From the NCBI GenBank assembly GCA_938023895.1, contig CALJDH010000074.1:1-6104 (forward strand): a stretch of DNA of 6,104 nucleotides. The letters run 5' to 3'. Each line of letters opens with the position of its first letter. The first letter of the stretch is position 1. Both the position numbers and the translations under genes were made by a program. This stretch comes from an uncultured Aliiroseovarius sp. Its GTDB lineage: Bacteria; Pseudomonadota; Alphaproteobacteria; Rhodobacterales; Rhodobacteraceae. Positions 1-4,369 of this stretch are shown here, in pieces. The notes below the pieces were generated by a model. It saw nothing but the letters and a program-made list of their open reading frames with translations, was not told the DNA's origin and ran no database searches.

Positions 1-143
1 CCCTTGCCGCCGTCCCAATCGGTCCAGCTTAGCGGGTCTTCACGGCGTAGACGCGCGAAGGTGTTGTGCGGGGCGCCATTTACAAACGTGTCGTGACTGG
101 ACAGATCGGCAAATCCATCATCAGTTGGGGTCCAGACGGTCAT
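1..143 (-). CDS. Cytochrome P450, N-terminal fragment (runs off left edge)
   Basis: The leftward reading frame encodes 47 residues beginning MTVWTPTDDGFADL and is cut by the window edge. The stretch D-x-F-V-N-G-A-P-H-N-T-F-A-R-L-R-R-E-D-P-L-S-W (about residues 19-41) matches the usual start of bacterial soluble P450s, where a 'F..G.PH..FA.LR.E.PV.W' segment precedes the first beta sheet. The final W-D-G-G-K-G fits the position just before the usual 'FW.VTR' strand. The haem-binding cysteine loop and I-helix lie outside the window, so substrate and CYP family cannot be given. Two ATGs are possible, at 149 and 143. The AGGGAG ribosome-binding site (155-150) touches the first but is six bases from the second, so 143 is chosen. 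It is divergent from the amidotransferase gene. The call rests on a short segment; an unrelated protein is possible but less likely. Confidence 0.68.
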   Translation of the reverse strand, partial: MTVWTPTDDGFADLSSHDTFVNGAPHNTFARLRREDPLSWTDWDGGK

Positions 144-168
144 GCGCATCTCCCTGGCGTTTTAGCTG

Positions 169-196
169 TTGTATATAGCGCGTCTATAAATATATT
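169..196 (+). promoter_or_regulatory. Candidate promoter for the amidotransferase gene
   Basis: TTGTAT (169-174) and TATATT (191-196, five of six to TATAAT) are separated by 16 bp and point toward the gene starting at 230. The -35 match is weak. The element overlaps the leftward candidate promoter, so the two divergent genes could be controlled together from this 86-bp spacer. Confidence 0.3.
174..188. promoter_or_regulatory. Small inverted repeat in the divergent spacer (possible operator)
   Basis: TATAG (174-178) and CTATA (184-188) form an inverted repeat around a 5-bp centre, and it overlaps both candidate promoters. A second small symmetry, AACATGTT (201-208), lies close by. Dimeric regulators often use such sites, but short AT-rich palindromes are common and no regulator can be assigned. 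Confidence 0.22.
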
Positions 197-210
197 AGAG
201 AACATGTTAA
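183..210 (-). promoter_or_regulatory. Candidate sigma-70-type promoter for the P450 gene
   Basis: Read leftward, TTAACA (210-205, five of six to TTGACA) is followed after 16 bp by TATAGA (188-183, four of six to TATAAT). This would start transcription near 176, about 33 bases before the P450 ATG at 143. The call is from sequence match only; AT-rich spacers give such matches by chance fairly often. Confidence 0.35.
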
Positions 211-229
211 ATATGTAAAGGGCGAATTC

Positions 230-940
230 ATGCGCATCGCAATTCTGATGGCCAACACCGATGAAAGCAGCTTTGCCAACCAACACCCAAAGGACGGCAA
301 GAAGTGGACCGCACTGCTGTCCCGTCAGCGCCCGGATTGGGACTATGTGACCTTTTCCGTGAAGGATGGCGACTTCCCACAAGAGTTTGAAAGCTTTGAT
401 GGTTTCGTGATCACCGGCAGCCCGGCATCGGTCCATGACACGGATGCATGGGTCGAACAGCTGTCAGAACTGATCCGCACTCTACATGCCCAACAACGGC
501 CCCTCTTCGGTGCCTGTTTCGGGCATCAGGCCATTGCAAAAGCGCTTGGTGGTAAAGTCGAAACCAATCCCGGTGGCTGGGTTTTCGGGTCGACCGAGAT
601 GGCCATCAGCACCCCTGCCCCGTGGGTCGCAACGCAGCCATTCCGACTCTACGGCGCGCATATCGAGCAAGTGACGCACATGCCCGAAGGGGCGACAAAC
701 ATCATGACCTCCGAAGGCTGCCCTATCGGCGGTTTCCGCATCGAGGATCATATCTTCACCACGCAGAACCACCCGGAAATGACGCCGGGCTTCATCGCAG
801 CCTTGATTGACGAGTTGGAAGCAGAGAAGCCACCAGAGGTGATCACACGTGCCCGTACCTCTCTGGCGCTGCCTGCGGATGGTCCTCAGTTCGCAGAATG
901 GATTGCGCGCTTCTTTGAGCACGCAAAGGCCAAGAGCTAG
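230..940 (+). CDS. Class-I type-1 glutamine amidotransferase (GATase1) domain protein
   Basis: A stand-alone 236-residue GATase1 protein, predicted cytoplasmic. Members hydrolyse the side-chain amide of glutamine or a gamma-glutamyl compound through a Cys-His-Glu triad. All parts are visible: V-I-T-G-S-P-A-S (60-67) as the oxyanion-hole strand, the nucleophile elbow G-A-C-F-G-H-Q (94-100) with Cys96, and Q-N-H-P-E-M (179-184) with His181 and Glu183. The length fits the family of free-standing GuaA-like amidotransferases, which includes gamma-glutamyl-polyamine hydrolases, but nothing seen here fixes the substrate. The ATG at 230 has AAAGGG (217-222) seven bases upstream. The gene is divergent from the P450 gene and ends only 3 bp from the end of the convergent GntR regulator, with no obvious terminator between. 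No synthetase partner is adjacent, so a catabolic or detoxifying hydrolase role is more likely than being a subunit of a biosynthetic enzyme. Confidence 0.88.
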   Translation: MRIAILMANTDESSFANQHPKDGKKWTALLSRQRPDWDYVTFSVKDGDFPQEFESFDGFVITGSPASVHDTDAWVEQLSELIRTLHAQQRPLFGACFGHQAIAKALGGKVETNPGGWVFGSTEMAISTPAPWVATQPFRLYGAHIEQVTHMPEGATNIMTSEGCPIGGFRIEDHIFTTQNHPEMTPGFIAALIDELEAEKPPEVITRARTSLALPADGPQFAEWIARFFEHAKAKS

Positions 941-943
941 CCC

Positions 944-1594
944 TTAGCCAAGCGCGGCCAACAAATCCGTCACGGTCACCCGATCAAACAGTACATGTTC
1001 AGTCATCAAGGCGCGCGCCTTGTCCACGTCATGGGCCAAAATCAGTTCGGCGATCTGCCGATGTTCGCGGGCGCTTTCGGCAATCGCACCGGGATTGCGA
1101 TAGCGGGCACGGTAATAGGCGATCAACTTGCGCCCGTTCATCTTGATCATTTCCAGAAGGAACGGGTTCCCCGCTGCCTCGGCCACCTTTTTATGGAACG
1201 CGAGGTTTAGGGCGTAATACCCGTTGGGATCATCATCCCCCTTATCGCGCGCATGGACCTCGCAAGCCTCGACAATCTGCATCAAGGCGGCTCCATCCTC
1301 AGCCCCGATCCGCCGCGCGGCCAACCCCGCCGCCTGCCCTTCCAATTGGGCGTTTACTTCAAGGATGGACAGGAACTCTTCAAAGCTGGGCTTGAACAGC
1401 ACCGCACCCTTGCGCGGCGGACGCGTGACCAATCCCATCGCCTCTAGCCGCAACAACGCTTCACGAAGCGGGGTGCGCGAGACCTCGTATTGGGCGATCA
1501 GTGCGTTTTCATCGATCGCCTCGCCGGGCGACAGTTCGCCCCTGTCAATCGACGTCAGGATTGCATTCAGCACGATTTCGGTTTGTCCAGCCAT
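944..1594 (-). CDS. GntR-family transcriptional regulator, FadR/FCD subfamily
   Basis: A 216-residue DNA-binding regulator. The N-terminal winged helix (about residues 2-65) shows the GntR signature: G-E-L-S-P-G-E-A-I-D-E, then V-S-R-T-P-L-R-E-A-L-L-R-L-E-A-M-G-L-V and the wing R-P-P-R-K-G-A-V. The C-terminal FCD domain is all-helical and keeps the usual metal/ligand set: Asn130 and His134 (N-L-A-F-H), His178 (R-E-H-R) and His200 (T-E-H). Ligands of this subfamily are typically small organic acids; the ligand here is unknown. An ATG at 1642 would add 16 residues, but those are arginine-rich and uncharacteristic, and a TATAAC -10-like element lies only five bases before that ATG. The ATG at 1594 puts the first helix right at the start. 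Neither start has a good ribosome-binding site. The gene is divergent from tpa and convergent with the amidotransferase, so either neighbour could be a target. Confidence 0.88.
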   Translation of the reverse strand: MAGQTEIVLNAILTSIDRGELSPGEAIDENALIAQYEVSRTPLREALLRLEAMGLVTRPPRKGAVLFKPSFEEFLSILEVNAQLEGQAAGLAARRIGAEDGAALMQIVEACEVHARDKGDDDPNGYYALNLAFHKKVAEAAGNPFLLEMIKMNGRKLIAYYRARYRNPGAIAESAREHRQIAELILAHDVDKARALMTEHVLFDRVTVTDLLAALG

Positions 1595-1647
1595 GCGGGC
1601 AGTTAAGCAAATCCTGCGGGGAATTCCAGCTTTCGCGCGCATTCCGT

Positions 1648-1653
1648 GTTATA
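1648..1653 (-). promoter_or_regulatory. Candidate -10 element for the GntR/FCD regulator
   Basis: Read leftward, TATAAC matches the -10 consensus at five of six positions, and transcription would begin near 1641. That is about 47 bases before the preferred ATG at 1594, and it leaves the alternative ATG at 1642 without a leader. No convincing -35 hexamer is seen at 16-18 bp. Confidence 0.3.
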
Positions 1654-1688
1654 TTTCAAGGATAGCCAGCCAGATTGCCCCGCACCGC

Positions 1689-1707
1689 CCACGATTTCGC
1701 CCCAATT
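1689..1707 (+). promoter_or_regulatory. Motif CCACGATTTCGCCCCAATT, shared with the tauR upstream region
   Basis: This 19-base element aligns with 4330-4347 upstream of tauR at 16 of 18 bases, with one extra C here. A weaker copy, CCAGATTGC, starts at 1670, close to two helical turns upstream. It abuts the first CTGGAC-like element at 1708. Recurrence in front of two functionally linked genes suggests a binding site, perhaps part of the TauR recognition region, but the protein that reads it is inferred. Confidence 0.4.
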
Positions 1708-1740
1708 CTGGACATATTCTAATAGCGGGCTGGCCCTATT
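1708..1740 (+). promoter_or_regulatory. Paired direct repeats, probable TauR-binding region upstream of tpa
   Basis: CTGGACATATT (1708-1718) and CTGGCCCTATT (1730-1740) agree at 9 of 11 bases, and their starts are exactly 22 bp apart, so both lie on about the same face of the helix. MocR-type regulators typically bind direct repeats. From memory, TauR of Rhodobacter capsulatus was reported to bind two direct repeats of the form CTGGAC(C/T)TAA upstream of tpa. These copies resemble that form. They sit 93-125 bases before the tpa ATG, with a weak -10-like GATATT (1762-1767) downstream. This position would suit activation of tpa by taurine-bound TauR. Confidence 0.55.
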
Positions 1741-1765
1741 TTCGTTTCTGATTTCCGAGAAGATA

Positions 1766-1775
1766 TTTGATCAAA
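1766..1775. repeat. Perfect 10-bp palindrome TTTGATCAAA in the tpa leader region
   Basis: A perfect palindrome lies 57-66 bases before the tpa start codon, just past the weak -10-like sequence at 1762-1767. It could be an operator half for a repressor or simply a chance symmetry. It lacks the 4-bp centre of an FNR box. Confidence 0.25.
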
Positions 1776-1832
1776 GAATCTCTGTTCCCACGGCCCGCTT
1801 CGCACGGGGAACCTTCAGCACCGGAGGACGTC

Positions 1833-3230
1833 ATGGACGGTCAAATCAAAGAAAACGATATCAGCCACGTTGTCGAGGCCGACAAGGCCCACGTATGGCA
1901 CCACCTGACCCAGCACAAGCCCTTTGAAACCGGTGATCCCCGCATCATCGTGGAAGGCAAAGGGATGCGCGTCTGGGACCAGAGCGGTAAAGAATATATC
2001 GACGCCGTTTCGGGTGGGGTCTGGACCGTGAATGTTGGCTATGGCCGCGAAACCATCGCAGACGTTGTGCGTGACCAGCTGGTGAAGATGAACTATTTCG
2101 CCGCCGCTGCGGGCTCGATCCCCGGCGCGCTGTTCTCTGAAAAGCTGATCGAAAAGATGCCCGGCATGAGCCGCGTCTACATCACGAACTCGGGTTCAGA
2201 GGCGAACGAAAAAGCGTTCAAAATGATCCGCCAAATCGCCCACAAGCGTTACGGCGGCAAAAAGACCAAGATCCTGTATCGCGACCGCGACTATCACGGT
2301 TCGACCCTTGCCACCATGTCGGCAGGCGGTCAGGACGAGCGCAACGCGCAATACGGTCCCTTTGCACCGGACTTCATCCGCGTGCCGCACTGCATGGAGT
2401 ACCGCAAGCACGAGTTGGGGCTGGAGCATCTGTCGGGCGCCGAGTTCGGTCGCGCCGCCGCTGACGCGATTGAAGAGGTCATCCTGCGCGAAGGCGCCGA
2501 CACCGTTGGCGCCCTGTGCCTTGAACCCATCACCGCTGGTGGCGGCGTCATCGAAGCGCCCGAAGGCTATTGGCCGCGCGTGCAGGAGATCTGCGAGAAA
2601 TACGACATCCTGCTGCATATCGACGAAGTTGTTTGCGGTCTGGGTCGTACGGGCACCTGGTTTGGTTATCAGCACTATGGCATCAAGCCCGATTTCGTCA
2701 CCATGGCGAAAGGCGTGGCCTCGGGCTATGCAGCGATTGCCTGCTGCGTGACCACCGAGCGCGTGTTTGACATGTTCAAAGAAGACGCGTCGGACCCGAT
2801 GGGTTATTTCCGCGACATCTCGACCTTTGGTGGCTGCACCGCTGGTCCGGTTGCTGCACTGGAAAACCTGCGCATCATCGAAGATGAGGGCCTGCTGGAA
2901 AACACCACCAAGATGGGCGAGCGCATGATGGCGAACCTGAAGGCTTTGGCTGAAAAGCACGCTGTCATTGGCGACGTGCGCGGCAAGGGTCTGTTCCTAG
3001 GTGCCGAGTTGGTCAAAGACCGCGAGACCAAAGAACCGGTTTCGGAAGCCGAAGTCGGTGCCGTTGTTGCCGATTGTGGCGCGCAGGGCGTGATCATCGG
3101 CGCGACCAACCGCTCGCTGCCCGGCCGCAACAACACGCTGTGCTTCAGCCCGGCCCTTATCGCGACCGAGCAGGACATCGACCGGATTTGCGAAGCTGTG
3201 GACAACGCTCTGACCAAGGTCTTTGGCTAA
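1833..3230 (+). CDS. tpa: Taurine:pyruvate aminotransferase (class III PLP aminotransferase)
   Basis: The protein has 465 residues, the usual length for Tpa. The cytoplasmic enzyme moves the amino group of taurine to pyruvate, forming sulfoacetaldehyde and L-alanine, and feeds Xsc, encoded at the right edge. Class III aminotransferase marks are in order: the N-terminal strand G-M-R-V-W-D-Q-S-G-K-E-Y-I-D (44-57), the phosphate-binding loop N-S-G-S-E-A-N-E (119-126), D-Y-H-G-S-T (153-158), the cofactor aspartate in H-I-D-E-V (Asp264), and the Schiff-base lysine in M-A-K-G (Lys293) followed by S-T-F-G-G (330-334). The ATG at 1833 has GGAGG at 1823-1827, five bases away; an upstream in-frame TTG (1767) lacks this. 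The specific name rests on overall resemblance to Rhodobacteraceae Tpa and on linkage to tauR and xsc; a related omega-amino-acid:pyruvate aminotransferase is the alternative. Paired TauR-like sites lie upstream, and a strong terminator closes the unit. Confidence 0.93.
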   Translation: MDGQIKENDISHVVEADKAHVWHHLTQHKPFETGDPRIIVEGKGMRVWDQSGKEYIDAVSGGVWTVNVGYGRETIADVVRDQLVKMNYFAAAAGSIPGALFSEKLIEKMPGMSRVYITNSGSEANEKAFKMIRQIAHKRYGGKKTKILYRDRDYHGSTLATMSAGGQDERNAQYGPFAPDFIRVPHCMEYRKHELGLEHLSGAEFGRAAADAIEEVILREGADTVGALCLEPITAGGGVIEAPEGYWPRVQEICEKYDILLHIDEVVCGLGRTGTWFGYQHYGIKPDFVTMAKGVASGYAAIACCVTTERVFDMFKEDASDPMGYFRDISTFGGCTAGPVAALENLRIIEDEGLLENTTKMGERMMANLKALAEKHAVIGDVRGKGLFLGAELVKDRETKEPVSEAEVGAVVADCGAQGVIIGATNRSLPGRNNTLCFSPALIATEQDIDRICEAVDNALTKVFG

Positions 3231-3261
3231 CGCGGCTAAAATTGGACTGGTCAAATTATTC

Positions 3262-3294
3262 AAAGGTGGCTCTGGAAACAGGGCCACCTTTTTT
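3262..3294 (+). terminator. Strong Rho-independent terminator after tpa
   Basis: The arms 3262-3274 and 3279-3291 form a 13-bp stem (AAAGGTGGC against GCCACCTTT, one T-G wobble, then CTG/CAG) closed by a GAAA tetraloop at 3275-3278. It runs into six T residues (3289-3294). The hairpin starts 32 bases after the tpa stop codon. It should separate tpa from the genes downstream, so tauR and xsc probably need their own promoters. Confidence 0.93.
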
Positions 3295-3329
3295 GCATTT
3301 CGATCAGGTACAACGAAAGGACCTGTATC

Positions 3330-3920
3330 ATGTGGCCAGCCCCCGTCACCCTTGCCGGCGATCACGTCACGCTCGCTCCACTCAATCAGAACCACGCACC
3401 GGCGTTGAAAGAGGCCAGCGCGGACGGAGAGCTCCACCGCCTGTGGTATACATCGGTGCCCAAGCCTGAAGAGATGGAGGGCGAAATCACCCGACGCCTG
3501 TCACTACAAGACGCGGGGTCGATGCTGCCTTTCTGCGTGATGACGCCAGATGGCACGCCCGTCGGCATGACGACCTTCATGAATATCGACGCCACCAACA
3601 AGCGGGTCGAGATCGGATCGACTTGGTATCGCCCGTCCGTTCAACGCAGCCCGTTAAATACCGAAGCCAAGCGGCTACTTCTGTCCCATGCCTTTGACGA
3701 TCTGAACTGCATCGCGGTCGAGTTCCGCACCCATTTCATGAACCATCAAAGCCGGGCCGCCATTGAACGGCTGGGCGCTAAATTGGATGGAGTGTTGCGC
3801 AGCCACATGGATCAGGGCAACGCCGTTCTACGCGACACAGCGGTCTATTCGATCATCGCGTCGGAATGGCCCGCTGTCCGGGCAAACCTGACATGGCGAC
3901 TTGAGAAGCCAAGAAAATAG
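3330..3920 (+). CDS. GNAT-family N-acetyltransferase, RimJ/RimL-like
   Basis: A 196-residue cytoplasmic GNAT-fold protein, expected to transfer acetyl from acetyl-CoA to an amino group. Recognisable blocks are the N-terminal strand V-T-L-A-P-L-N (13-19), L-H-R-L-W-Y-T-S-V-P (35-44), the central strands P-F-C-V-M and P-V-G-M-T-T-F (67-83), then E-I-G-S-T-W-Y (94-100). The acetyl-CoA region follows (about 105-117), with N-T-E-A-K in place of the classic Q-x-x-G-x-A loop. The C-terminal block N-H-Q-S-R-A-A-I-E-R-L-G-A (138-150) is typical of the RimJ/RimL branch. The glycine-poor loop looks like a feature of this subfamily rather than damage. The ATG has AAAGGA (3316-3321) eight bases upstream. 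Only 35 bases separate it from the tpa terminator and no clear promoter is seen there. It is not part of the taurine pathway as known, and its substrate is not predictable. Confidence 0.85.
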   Translation: MWPAPVTLAGDHVTLAPLNQNHAPALKEASADGELHRLWYTSVPKPEEMEGEITRRLSLQDAGSMLPFCVMTPDGTPVGMTTFMNIDATNKRVEIGSTWYRPSVQRSPLNTEAKRLLLSHAFDDLNCIAVEFRTHFMNHQSRAAIERLGAKLDGVLRSHMDQGNAVLRDTAVYSIIASEWPAVRANLTWRLEKPRK

Positions 3921-3951
3921 GGGCGCTCACCATCCTGTGACCCTCGAGGGC

Positions 3952-3979
3952 TAGACAATTAACCATTTTGTTCTATGTT
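3952..3979 (+). promoter_or_regulatory. Candidate promoter of the small repeat-protein gene
   Basis: TAGACA (3952-3957, five of six to TTGACA) and TATGTT (3974-3979, four of six to TATAAT) are 16 bp apart. Transcription would begin near 3986. The -10 element falls inside the LexA box, the usual geometry for SOS repression. Confidence 0.45.
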
Positions 3980-3984
3980 TGTTC
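3970..3984 (+). promoter_or_regulatory. LexA (SOS) box, alphaproteobacterial type GTTC-N7-GTTC
   Basis: GTTC (3970-3973), seven bases (TATGTTT), then GTTC (3981-3984) is an exact match to the direct-repeat LexA box known from Rhodobacter and other Alphaproteobacteria. Its AT-rich spacer and flanking T-runs are also typical. It overlaps the candidate -10 and lies 28 bases before the ATG at 4013. It predicts LexA repression relieved by DNA damage. Confidence 0.72.
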
Positions 3985-4012
3985 TCATGCAAATGGAACA
4001 AAGGAACGCGCC

Positions 4013-4315
4013 ATGGCCCAGCCCAGAAGCCTGCCCCCTACGCCGAAACAGACGGACTATGCCCGCGCGATTGCGTCAAAGCTTGGCGCGGCCATTCCGG
4101 CAGACGTGGCGCAAGATCGTGCTGCCCTGTCAGGTTGGATTGGCGAGCATCAGGCCCGTCTAAAAGCCCGCGCGGCACAGCCACGCGACACACGGGCGAC
4201 CTCGAAACAGGTAGCCTTTGCCGAGCGCATCGCACGCGCCAAACGCCGCTCTGTCCCTGACGAATGCTTCCGAGATGCGGGGCTAATGTCGGCGTGGATC
4301 TCGTCAAATCGCTGA
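4013..4315 (+). CDS. Small basic protein with two tandem copies of a K-Q...W-I motif; probable SOS gene
   Basis: This 100-residue protein is of no assigned family. It has two copies of one motif that align without gaps at an offset of 53 residues. Residues 10-43 and 63-96 share Thr10/63, Lys12/65, Gln13/66, Ala17/70, Ile20/73, Ala21/74, Pro29/82, Asp35/88, Ser40/93, Trp42/95 and Ile43/96, with Tyr16/Phe69 conserved in kind. An Arg/Lys/Ala-rich linker (about 47-62) joins them. There is no signal peptide or membrane segment. From memory, similar T-x-K-Q-x-x-F-A-x-x-I-A units occur as accessory segments on some DNA topoisomerases and helicases, so nucleic-acid binding is plausible but unproven. 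The ATG at 4013 has AAAGGA (4000-4005) seven bases upstream. An earlier in-frame ATG (3968) would place the LexA box inside the coding region and is rejected. The box implies induction by DNA damage. Confidence 0.75.
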   Translation: MAQPRSLPPTPKQTDYARAIASKLGAAIPADVAQDRAALSGWIGEHQARLKARAAQPRDTRATSKQVAFAERIARAKRRSVPDECFRDAGLMSAWISSNR

Positions 4316-4323
4316 GAAGTTGA

Positions 4324-4355
4324 GTATATCCAGATTGCGCCCCAACTAAGTCCAA
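4324..4355 (-). promoter_or_regulatory. Paired direct repeats on the minus strand, probable TauR autoregulatory region
   Basis: Read leftward, TTGGACTTAG (4355-4346) and CTGGATATAC (4333-4324) begin exactly 22 bp apart, the same spacing as the pair upstream of tpa. The first differs from the remembered R. capsulatus TauR repeat CTGGACTTAA only at its two ends. The pair ends 14 bases before the tauR ATG and adjoins a TATAAG (4356-4361) that could be the tauR -10, so TauR bound here would be placed to repress its own gene, as many MocR proteins do. Confidence 0.5.
4330..4347 (+). promoter_or_regulatory. Motif CCAGATTGCGCCCCAACT, shared with the tpa upstream region
   Basis: Matches 1689-1707 at 16 of 18 bases with one indel. 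It fills the gap between, and overlaps, the two minus-strand CTGGA-like repeats, so the whole stretch 4324-4355 may be one composite operator. Confidence 0.4.
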
Positions 4356-4369
4356 TATAAGGTGCCCCT

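Noticed and set aside
1595..1642. ATG at 1642 as the start of the GntR/FCD regulator
   Set aside because: A TATAAC -10-like element sits almost on top of it, and the 16 added residues look like translated spacer. The choice is not certain, as neither start has a clear ribosome-binding site.
1766..1775. FNR-type anaerobic box
   Set aside because: An FNR box needs TTGAT-N4-ATCAA; here the halves overlap with no 4-bp centre.
1767..1832. In-frame TTG start giving tpa 22 extra residues
   Set aside because: It has no ribosome-binding site and lies inside the TTTGATCAAA palindrome, whereas the ATG at 1833 has GGAGG at an ideal distance and gives the usual Tpa length.
2196..2960. Long open frame on the minus strand inside tpa
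   Set aside because: It is a shadow of the GC-biased tpa coding strand; it has no recognisable motifs and overlaps a certain gene completely.
3941..3950. CCCTCGAGGG palindrome as a terminator after the GNAT gene
   Set aside because: The symmetry is only 10 bp with no room for a loop and no T-run follows, so it cannot form a standard terminator hairpin.
3996..4007. GAAC-N4-GAAC as a second LexA box
   Set aside because: The spacing is 4 rather than 7 and the second half overlaps the ribosome-binding site, so it is probably coincidental.
3968..4012. Upstream in-frame ATG for the small repeat protein
   Set aside because: It would put the LexA box and promoter inside the gene and adds unrelated residues; the ATG at 4013 has AAAGGA seven bases upstream.
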